64,000 nucleotides of DNA from Pleodorina starrii. Lineage: Eukaryota > Chlorophyta > Chlorophyceae > Chlamydomonadales > Volvocaceae. A program made the position numbers and the translations under genes. Location of the stretch: NCBI GenBank assembly GCA_030267565.1, contig BRXU01000004.1, positions 2,300,501-2,364,500 of the forward strand, in the 5' to 3' direction. Under the pieces are notes generated by a model. The model had not been told where the DNA came from, did no database searches, and saw only the letters and a list, made by a program, of their open reading frames with translations. This document shows, in pieces, positions 46,975 through 57,050 of this stretch. How positions within the stretch are numbered: position 1 is the stretch's first letter; every line of letters starts with the position of its first letter.

Positions 46975-49900
46975 ATGAATCCCGCCACTGCGCCGTGCGT
47001 TGGCCATCGGAAACACGCTCTGGCCCCGTGCAGCCGCTCGCCCTGGGCGGGATGTAGTGATATTGTTCACAGCCGGCTGGTGTGCCGGGTGCTGGCGCCA
47101 CCTGAAGCGCCCGGCCGGCGACCTCGCAGCGCGACCGTCGATGTGCCGCAAACCCCGGCTTCGGCCGCGCCTTCGGCCGACTTCTGGTCAAGCACCACCT
47201 CCTTCGCATCGCAATTGCTGAGTCACTTTCGAGTCCCAGCCTTCGCTGCGGCCTCGCCTGACGTGGTGCGTTGGCCCAGAAGCGCGTCCAACGAGGTGCT
47301 GACATAGGCATTCGGCTGCAGCCAGCCCCGGGCCCACAACGCCCTCCTCCGCGCCCGCTGCGTTTATCAAGCGTTAGGTTCGCATTTTTGAAATGCAATC
47401 ATGTAGTTTAAGAAACCCATACTCTATCGGGGGTCTTCCATCCGCCGTGTCATGGGATGCGCAGGTGCTTATCGAGGCCTCTTCCAAGGAGCGGGAGCTT
47501 CAGAACGCAAAGGCGCTCCTGGACGTGAGCGCCTTCCTGGCGCCCGTGGGCGTGTGGGAGCTGAAGCACATTCGGAAGCTGTCGTCTCTCACGGGCCTCA
47601 CCTACTACATGCACCTGGTCACGGTGAGAGCGGCGGCAGCGGTGGCGGCAGGGGGACAGCCGCAGCTGCACCCCACGAGTGTCAACCCGGGCGAAGCGGC
47701 CGGGTCGCAGCGACAGCGTCGGGGGGCGGGCTTCCCCTTGCCACGTCTTGCTCACCTTTCCCGAATGTGCGAAGGCCCTAGGTCCTTCCGCCCGCACTCG
47801 CGCTACGCACGTGCCTCGACCTTTCCCGCCTTGCGTCGACCGCTTCATGCTCCTGTCCGGGCCAGGCTAGTTGCTTATACAAGCTCCAACCTCCCCCTAT
47901 CCCCCCATCCCTTTCGCTGCTGTGTCCCTCTGCCTGCCTGCCGCACAATGCTGGCGTTACGTCGCGTCAAATTACCGGTACGTGGCATGCCTCGTCGCGG
48001 CGACAGCCCCGGCGGCTGCAGCGCTCCCACAAGCTGGACCTCGTGACCACGTCACGTGCCTGCGACATCCGGCCGTACGAGCACAACAAAACGGCGGAGG
48101 AGGTGGGCGCCGACGGCGACGGAATGGCGGTCTCCGTACACGAGGCTCGGGAGGTGTACCAGGCGCTCAAGCGCGACGGCGGCGCAACGGCGGCGGCGGA
48201 CGGGGGCCCGGCGGTGCTCGGCCTGCCGGGCTCGTCCAACATCGTCGCGCTGCCGCGCGAGGTGCCGTACCAGGTCGTCTCGCCGGCGGCGGCGGCGGCG
48301 GACGCGCAGCAAGCTGCGCCGGGCGGCGGCGGCGGCGGCGGCCCTTCCTGGCCAGTGCCGCAGTCTCTGCTGGGCGGGTCGCCGCAGTCGTCGTCGGCGG
48401 CGGCGTCGAGCGGCGGACAAGCGCCGCCGCCGCCGCAGCAGCAGCAGCAGGGCCAGCAGGCGTCAGGGTCGCTGTCGCAGCTGGCGCCGACGGCGCTGCC
48501 GCGCATGCTGCGCACTCCGGCGGAGGTGGTGGCGGCGAAGCTGGCGGAGGCGGCGGCGGCGGCCTCGACGGCGGCGGCGGCAAGCCCGCTGGCGTCGGCC
48601 GCGGAGAGCCTGTACGCCGGCCTGGCGTCGCTGCCCATCCGAAGCGGCCTGGTGGGCGCAAACAACCGAGCGAGCAACGCCCTGGTGCAGCCGGCGGCGG
48701 CGCCGCCGCCGCCGGACGGCGCGGCCGCCGCCGAGGCCGCCGCTGCCGCCGACGGCGCGGCTTACCCGGGCCTCGGCGGCCGCAAGGCCACGGCCGCGTC
48801 CATCGCCGCCCTGGCGACGGATCAAATCCGGCAGCAAACCATCCGGGGGGCGATATTCGGGGGCGGCATGGCGGCGGTGAGCGCCAGCGGCCTCATGTCG
48901 CCGGCGACGCCCGCCGTCTCCGCCACCACCTCCGCCACCACCACTACCTCCGCCACCACCTCCTCTTCCCTGGTCGTCTCCAGCGGCAGCTCCTCCTCCC
49001 CCTCCCTGGGCTGTCCCTCGGAGTGGTTTGTGGTGGACGACCCCGCCACCCACACGCGTGTGTTTGTGATCCAAGGCTCAGACACACTGGACCACTGGAA
49101 GCTCAATCTCACCTTCGACCCGGTGACCTTCGAGGAGCCGTCACTGGGGGTCAAGGTGGGGTGGGGGAGGGACAGAGCGCTGCGGGGGGTTGATGGCGGG
49201 TGGGAGGTTGCAAGAGTGGGACGCGGCTTTGGGGGTGATTTGGGGGTGCACTCGGGGGTCGAGGGAGGGGGCACTCGCTGGTTCCCCCAGCTGATGGCCA
49301 CTTCGGGTTTGCACGCCACGCCACGCCACGTCACGCCACGTCACGCCGGGGAGTGACTCCGCGGCTGCGCCCACGGCGCTGTCGCCGCGCGCGGCGTACT
49401 CGACTCGTTTTCCGCCGCTTCCTATCAGACCCCGGGGGCCCTCGGCCCCTACCGAACCCCCTCGTGCGCGCACACACATATACACACACGCACGCACACA
49501 CTCGCTCTCCCTCTCTTTCTTGCTCTCGCCCTCACTTTCTTCCTCTCTCTCACACGCATACATACACACACACCCGCCGTCTGCACCCGCCCACGCGACC
49601 AGGTGCACCGCGGCGTGTACGAGGCGGCGATGGTTCTGTACGACAGGTTCCTGCCACTGGTGTACGAGCATCTGGAGTCGTCGCCCTTCTCCAAGATCGC
49701 CTTCACCGTGAGCTCGCGGGCGGGGGACTGAGGGGGAGGCTCCAGGGTGGGTGGGGGGGTGGGGAGGGGAACCTCGGTTGCGCGGGGGCGTCGGGCCGGG
49801 ATACTGGGAGTCGGGGGCCCCTGAAGGAGCCAAGCACCCAGCCCAGCCCATTCCGCGTGTTCCCGCTCCTAACCGCTCTAACTCGCCGACTCGCCGCTCC

Positions 49901-51751
49901 CCACGCGCTCTCCCCCCCTCTCCAGGGCCACTCGATCGGCGGCAGTCTGGCCACCCTGCTGATGCTCATGTATCGCTTTCGCGGGGTGCTGCCGCCGCAT
50001 TCGATCTCCACCGTCTACACCTTTGGCGCGCCGGCGGTGTTTTGTCAGACGCAGTCCCACGGCGGCGGCGCCCACAGCGGCCCCCACAGCGGCGCGGCGC
50101 CTGCCGGCGCCACCTCGCCTGTGCCCTGCCCCCCCTCGGGCTCCAACTCGTGGGTGTCTCCTTCGCTCTGGTCGTTGGGATCCATCGGCGCTAGTGGCAG
50201 CAGCTTTAGCAGTTACGAGGTGAGTACGGCGGCGTTGATTGTACGGCAGCGTGGGTTGTGTCGGGATGCGGTCCGGTGCAGCAGCTCGGGCGTCCGAAAG
50301 GCTTTGGGGGAGGGCTGTGGGGGAGGATGGTGTGTGTCTGTGTGTGTGTGTGGATCGGGGCCTCTTGGTGGAGATGAGGAGGAGGGGGCTGGAGGGGGGG
50401 GAGGGGCTATTGCTGTTGTCCTTTCCCTCGCCAGCGGTGAACAACCCCCTCCTCCCCCCTTTGACCGTCCGTCCGAACGAACAAACAAACGAACGAACGA
50501 AACCAACCACCTAGCCCACCAACGCGTACCTCGCCCACCAACCCATACCCCGCAGGACGCGCCCCTCACCACCACACCCACCGCGCCCTCGGCTCCCCTG
50601 GACCCCGGCACCGGCACCCACCCGGGCGGCCGCGCCGGCTGCGCATGCGGCGCTGACCTGTTGCTCGCCCGGCTGCACCTGCCCCCCCACATCGTCCGCA
50701 ACGTGGTCATGGCCCGGGACATTGTGCCTCGGGCCTTTGCCTGCGACTACAGCCCCGTGGCGGATATCCTCAAGGGCTGGGGCTCCTCGTTCAAGGACCA
50801 CTGCTGCCTCAACAGGTGGGGGCGGGGGACTGGAGAGGGGGCGGGGGGGGAACCACGTATCGGCCGGAGCCCATAAACGGGGGGTGAGGGGGTTGGGGAA
50901 ACCGGTACTGGAATTGGTGACTGATTGCGTCACCGTATTGTTCTCTAGGAACCCTTAAACCCTCTGCGTCATGCCCTCCTAACCGCTCGGTTTGTGTCAA
51001 TCCCGCGGCCGCTTTGGTTGGACTCTACCTCTCTTGTCTTCTGGCACGCTTTTATGATTCTGTGTTCTCGTGCCTACTCGTGGAAACCCACCACCCATCC
51101 CCAACCCCACCCCCCCGACTTTTTTTCACCCGCACCTTTCCCCTCTCCCCTCTTCCCCGCGCTCCCCCCAGACACGGCCGCAAGCACCTGTACTACTTCG
51201 TGGGCCGCATGTGTATCCTGCAGCCCGACTCCTGGCACAGCTTCACCGCCAACGACCCAGACCACCCCCTGCTGCCCCCCGGACCCGACCTCCTGGCCGT
51301 CACCGAGCCGCCGATGGGGCCGCAGACCACCACCACCACCATCTCTCCGCAGAGCACCGCCGGAGGCGCGCCGCCGGCGCCGGCGGTGGCGGCGCCGCCG
51401 CGTTCCGTTGCTCGCAGCGTGACTGAGGCCATTTGGGAGTTGATGGACTGTCCGCACCCGCTGGAGACCCTTGCGGACCCGGGGGCCTATCTGGCCTCGG
51501 GCAGCATATCCCGCTACCACAACCCCGACCACTACACGCGGGCGCTGGGGCGCATCACGCACTTGAAGCGCCGGGCGGAGAGGCGGGGGGAGGGGATGCA
51601 GCGGCCGCAGGCGGCGCGCGCGAGCGCGGGCGTGGCGGCGGAGGCGGAGGCGGCGGAGGCCGTCCCGTGGGACAGCAGCGACGGTCTGGATCTGGATCTG
51701 CGGCTGGCGGCGCCGGCCTACCTGGCAACCGACGCGCACGCTTGCCGCTGA
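46975..51751 (+). CDS. Class 3 lipase, PLIP-like plastid (phospho)lipase
   Basis: Plant PLIP proteins are plastid A1-type lipases that release acyl groups from thylakoid lipids. Seven exons join in phase: 46975-47265, 47465-47623, 48007-49155, 49603-49707, 49926-50219, 50556-50815 and 51172-51751, giving about 945 residues. The lipase core runs SEWFVVDDPATHTRVFVIQG, VHRGVYEAAMVLYDRFLP, GHSIGGSL with nucleophile Ser571, VYTFGAPAVF, ARDIVPRAFACDY with Asp721, and a C-terminal CPHPLETLADPGAYLASGSI segment matching plant PLIPs and likely supplying the His. The N-terminal 60-90 residues resemble a transit peptide. Low-complexity Ala/Gln/Gly insertions lie in exon 3, after the nucleophile in exon 5 and in exon 7, making it longer than plant homologues. 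Exon 1 and its donor at 47266 are the least certain part. Confidence 0.88.
49468..49573 (+). repeat. (CA)n/(CT)n-rich microsatellite in a lipase intron
   Basis: Imperfect CACACA runs flank a CTCTCTTTC-type stretch within intron 3 of the lipase gene. It contributes a pyrimidine-rich lead into the acceptor at 49602. Confidence 0.8.
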
Positions 51752-51916
51752 GGGGGCGGAGAGGGGCGGAGAGGAGCCTGGCGGCAGGCGGAAGAGGGGC
51801 ACGGTGCATGTATGTGTATGTACGCTTATCGGAAACAGGAAACAGGAGGGGAGAGAGTGCGCCTGGTCGGGATCGATCGGTGGATGTGACGTGTGGGCGG
51901 GCGGCCGGACCCCCGG

Positions 51917-51921
51917 TGTAA
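51917..51921 (+). promoter_or_regulatory. Putative polyadenylation signal of the lipase gene
   Basis: First TGTAA after the lipase stop codon, 166 bases downstream. Further copies at 53487-53491 and 53831-53835 could give longer transcripts. Confidence 0.45.
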
Positions 51922-54900
51922 CGCATTTGGTACTCGTTTTACTTTTTAACTTTTTTATTTGCCTGCCTGACTTTCGGCGCTGTCCCCTGGCTGGCCGCAT
52001 TGGTGGCGACGAGGGCGGTCTGTGGGGGTGAGGTGGTGGTAATGGAGGTGGTGGTGGTGTAAGTGGGCTCATGCGAGAGGGCGCTGTGGGCTCTTTGCGA
52101 TGGGAGGCTGCGGCGCGACTGTTGGTCGGTTGTAGTTCATTTCGCAGTTGTCGTTGGGTTGGTTGATTTCGTTAGAGGCGTCAGTTGGTCCCAGTTGGAA
52201 TTTCGTAGTTTTTGTTGTTCTTTTAGAGAGCGATCATTTAGGGTTTCATTTAGGGTGCAGTTACAGCAAAAAAATACCAGTAGCAACAGCAGCAGTATCG
52301 GTGTTTTCCTTCCGTGTTGACCCAACACGGGTCGCTCCAGAAGGCCGCTCCCAACATGTGCCGATTGAGTCGGTCGGCTCAGCCCCTTCTGCATATGGGA
52401 GGAAAGCGGGTTCGGACTGCTCAACTGCTCAAGGGGGGGCGGATGGCGCCCCGGACGCACCCGCCGACGTGCCGTATTCGGCGGCTCGCGCCGGCCGTCG
52501 TACGGTACTGCTAGGAGAGGCGGTATGCAGCCGCCGTTGCCGCCTGTCGCCGACGGTATCAACCGGTGAGGCTTAGCTAGGCTGTGCTCGTTTGCGTGCA
52601 ACCCCGTCCCCTCGGGGTTTGTCCTCTGTTACATATTGCCCCCCCCTCCCGCGTTCCCCGGGGGGGAGGGTGGTTGCGGAGCGGTGCGCGCCTGTGAGCT
52701 GTTCCCGCTTTTGCGCGCCGGGAGAGGGAAGAGGAGAGAGCAGGCCGTCTTGCATCGCGCCCTCCATCGACTCTTTTCGGCCACCTCCCCTAGTGCTCGC
52801 TCACCTCTGGCTTTTTTTGCAAGTCCTGTTTCCAACCCCCGGCGGGGTGGGGGTCCACAGTCGGCCGGGCGCCGGAGCTCGCGCCCGGCGTCTCGGCAGT
52901 TCGTGTGATGCCCTCCGGCGCATGTGAAGATGGTGATGTGATGTACACTTCCTCCGCGCGTTCGTGCGCAGCACTACACTGCAGCAGCGGGGAGGGGAGG
53001 GGAGGGGAGGGATGTGGTGGGGTGGGGTGGGACATCCGGAGGGACGGGCGCGGCGGCGGGGCTCGGCTCCCGCCGCGCGCCGGCGAAGAAGTCGGAGAGG
53101 AGCCGGATTGATGAGAGAGGTTGTGTGGAAGAGCGCGTGTGCGTCTCTGGTACAGCGGCACAGCGGCGACGGCGGCGATGCGGAGCGGTGGGGTTCGCAG
53201 CTGGTTAGAGGGGGGCGGGTGCACGGGAGTGTCGTGATTTGGGTCGGGAAGAGAGCTGCAGTGAGGTAGACCCTGGCGCGGGCCCACCGGGGGAGAGGAA
53301 GGGAGGCGTGTGAGGCGGTCCCGCCCTTCCGGTGTCGTTGAGGGCTGACGGAAGGACGCAACGGTTGACGGCGGGGCAGCGGCGGTCCTCCGGTGAGGGG
53401 GGGAGGGAGAGGTTCTCGTGTGTGCCGCTGCCAGGGCCGGGCCCTCGCAGCGGCAGCTGCGGCGTTGTTGCGCGGCGCCGCTGCCGCTGTAACGTCTTGC
53501 GTTCGTTTGCCGGGTGGCGCTGCGCAGGAGAGGAGAGGGGAGGAGAGGAACGGGGGGGGGGGAAGTGTCAGGTTGCCGCCGCGCGGTGGATGTGCGGTGG
53601 CGGGGCTGCGGGGCGTAAGCACAAAGATGAAGGCGCGGGGCTGCAGGGCGGGGCGGGGGAGATAGTAGAAGCTGAGCGCTGAGCGGCTGTTTTTTTTGTG
53701 AGTGGCTGTTTTAGAGGTGTGGCAGTGTGGCTTCAGTGTGAGAGGGCGAGTGCCGGGTCGAGTGGGTGCGTGAGGCTTCCGTGTGTTTTTTTCCTTGTTG
53801 TGCTGTGAAGCGACGCGCGTCCTTGTCGGGTGTAATTTCACTTCCAACCCCTCCCTCCTTGCGTTGCCTTGCGTGGCAGGCGCTGGGGCGGGCGAAGGGC
53901 GGTGTCGCGAATATGTGATTTTGGATTTTTGTGCGGATGGCAGCCCACGGCGGGGGAGGGGCTCTCGAGCCTGTTGTTTTCGCGGCCCGATGTACATTGA
54001 TCACCGGGGGGCCGGCAGCAGGCGCGTCGGGTTGAGCGCGGAGTGACGCCCCAGGAGAAGGAAATCTGCCGTAGCTATGGTGGCGCTTTGGAGCTATTCC
54101 TGACCGCGGCTTTGGCCAAGCCAAGCTCAGCGCGGTTGGAGGGGAAGCGGCTGCGAAGCGGCAGCTGTGTTGCGGTAGCGAGTCGCACGGCGGCCGCAGC
54201 GGCATCGAGAAAGTTGTTGCGCCGTGAGCTTTTTTTTGCACTGCGGGCGTCAGGATGTGGGCGGCATCGGACCGCCCTCGTGTATATTTTGGATGCTGGC
54301 ATCAACCGCAATATCCCAATATTGGGGTGTTTGTTGAATGTTGAGTATCGCCAGGTGGGCGGGATGCGGCGCGGCAGTTGTGTTGGCTGTTCTCTGGCCT
54401 TTTGTTGCCGAGCCGCAGGCGGAGAGAGTTTGAGGTCACTAAAAAAGTGTCTTGATATTGTCCAGGTTTGCGTTCAGGTGATACGATTGCCACCTAGGGC
54501 TAGGTTTATGTGCGATGCACCCAGGTGTCCGTACCTAGCATGCATATCATCGTTGCGCAACGGTCGCGGTCAATTCCTTTAAACTAAATTTGGATTCGTC
54601 AGCGGTGGTGATGTTCGTCCGTCCGTTCGTCTGTGTTGTGCTGTTCTTCGCGCGCTTAAGTGGAAGCAGTTCTGCCTGCCGTAGTTCTTTTGTACGGTGT
54701 TTCTCTACAGGCACCGGCTCTTGGAACCGCAACGCTGGTCTGCACAAGTGTGGCTTCAGTCAGTCCAGCGTGGTTGTTTGTTGTTTGTTGTTCGTTGTAT
54801 TTGTTGGTGTGGACTCCACATTCTCGTCTGTTGCCGACAAACAACCTTAAGTGACCCCCACCACCCGGAGAGCTCCCGACCAGCCACAGCCCACAGGACA

Positions 54901-55141
54901 TGCACTGCAACAACAGCCGCCGATGGAGCCGAATCTCACATCTGCAGCTGCAGCCGGACCTCGCTTGAACCGGGCAGCACACCACCACCACCACCACCAC
55001 AGGCCACGGCACCAGCAGGCCACATCCCTTGACCCCTCCCGCGCACCGGCCCACATCTCCCCGCTTGGAAAGGGCGCCGCGCTCTCGCCCGCGCGTAAAC
55101 ACGAGCACACACACTCAGCTACAGTACACACAAAGACTCAC

Positions 55142-55211
55142 GTGTCCTCAACGGGTGTGCTCACAAACCGCTCCATCCAGCCGCGCTCCTCCTCCGGGTC
55201 GGTGCACCGGG
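55142..55211 (-). other. Isolated exon-like open segment
   Basis: On the minus strand a CCACAG acceptor precedes a 70-base open stretch reading RCTDPEEERGWMERFVSTP, closed by a strong GTGAGT donor. The residue composition looks like protein, and phases (1 in, 2 out) are consistent with a coding exon. I could not find convincing partner exons or a family. Confidence 0.3.
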
Positions 55212-55501
55212 CTGTGGAAATGGGCGCTCCTCGCGGCGCTGCAGCAGTGTCCTGCGATTGGCCCGACGCCCCCACCCCCACAACCTCCCCCCCAACTGCC
55301 CCCCCCCCTCCTCCGGTGTGCGAACAGACGCAACGCTCGCGCTATCCGCGCACAGCGCTCCCGCCCTCAACTCGCTCTCACTGGCAAAACCAGACGAGCA
55401 CATACGGCTAACACAGCGCAGCACAGCACAGCACGGCGTGTCATGTGCCACGGCCCGTGTGCCTTAAGAGCATGGCGTGCGTTGTATGTGTGTGTGTGTG
55501 G

Positions 55502-55506
55502 TTACA
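55502..55506 (-). promoter_or_regulatory. Possible distant polyadenylation signal of the sigma factor gene
   Basis: TGTAA on the minus strand, about 1.5 kb beyond the sigma factor stop; no closer copy was seen. It might instead end a small unrecognised gene. Confidence 0.25.
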
Positions 55507-57050
55507 CAACTGACCGGGCTGGACACCGCCGAGGGTGGACGCTCTCGAAACTCCGGTGGGTGATTGGGGCGCTCCCGGCCTGAAAACAAAAGGACTGTGT
55601 GTTGAAAGCTTTGAAGTGCACTGCTGCAGCTGCTGCAGCTCTACGGAGACTTGCGGCCCCAGCGCTGCCGTCCCGTCCCGTCCCCTCCCGTCCGGCTGAG
55701 TCCTCATCCTCAACAGCTGCTGCAGCGGCTGCTGGCGACCCGACCCGCCAGAGCGTCCGCTGCGGCCCGCCCCTCAGTCATTTGCAGCAGCAGCAGCAGC
55801 TCCTCGGAGGGGAAAGGTTATCCCGGGGGAGATGAGCCGGAGCCCGAGAACGTTTAACACGTTCACGTTTAAGACGAAGAGGGAGGGGGGAAGAGGGGGA
55901 AGGACGCCGCGCCCGGACAGGGCTGGCGAACACCTCCCTGTCTGCAGGCACCCCTGCAGGCACCCCTCCAACCCCCAAAAAACCAGCCCGGGCGAAGACC
56001 AGCCGGAGCCGCGTCCGGCCCAACGGGCACACGTGTATGCAGCGGCACGACAGTTCGTCGTACTGTATCGAAGCAGGGCACCAACAACAGCCACACGCTA
56101 CAACGGCACGCAACCGTGCAACCAACCACCATGACACATAACGGTACATGAAATACACGTCCACCGACGCCACTCGTCCACCCGCCATATGAGATATACG
56201 ACACATGATATATGACTCATACGCAAACACCCTGATGGGATGGGTACCGGCGATGAAGAGCGTTCAAGGCCTGTCCTTGGGAGATGTGACGCCACCCGCC
56301 CCCTTCCCTGGACTGTCGTACTCTGGACTGTCGTACTCCCCGGGGAAACACGAAGGCCCAGAAGCGCAATGAAACAACACCCGTCAGGCGGGCGCTCTAA
56401 CCGGCCACCTTCGACCCCCTGGGGGCCCCGGGCAACTACGGAACGGGCCGAAAAAGGCCGATGCGAAGCGACGCGACGCGGCGTGTTCCGCGGCGCGGCG
56501 TGCTGCGCCGCTCCACGAGCCGTGCTGCCGCTGGAGCACAGACTCCCAAACTCGGGCGCGGCCGGACAAACAAATGAAACGAACGGACAAATGCGCACAA
56601 AAAAACGAAAAAAGCCCTGCGTTAATAACTTGATATGGTACAAGTGCGTGAGCGACGCGAAGACGACGACGGCGGCGGCGGCGGCGGTCAGGGAGGCAAG
56701 AGCGAGGACGACGGGGACGCTCAACGACGCGCCGGGCCCGGCGGGGGTTGGGGGTTGGAAGGGGGTTCACCAAGCACCCCAATCATCCGCCACCAGTCCA
56801 TCACACCAGCCACCCCACCGCAACCTGGCCGACGGCCCTTCCTCCTTCCCTCGACAGCTGCATGCCACCCGCTCGCCCTGCCGAGCCTTTTCCAGTTTCC
56901 GATTCCGCCAAGCAGCACCCCCTCCCTACCTCCCTGCTCCGTCCCGTCCCGCCCCGCCCCCGTTCCGGCCCTCCTCCTCCTCCTCCTCCTCCACCTCCCC
57001 TTCCTCCTCCCGGTCTTCAGCTGCTGCCGCCCGCCCGCCTGGCTGCCTCA

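Larger units (their letters stand above)
51752..57050. other. Long convergent region between the lipase and the sigma factor genes
   Basis: Over 5 kb without a confidently supported gene. From 51.75 to about 54.84 kb the plus strand is G/T-rich; from about 54.85 to 56.6 kb it is C/A-rich, as if two long 3'UTRs met near 54.85 kb. Minus-strand TGTAA lies at 55506-55502. One short exon-like piece on the minus strand (55142-55211) might belong to an unrecognised small gene. Confidence 0.4.
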
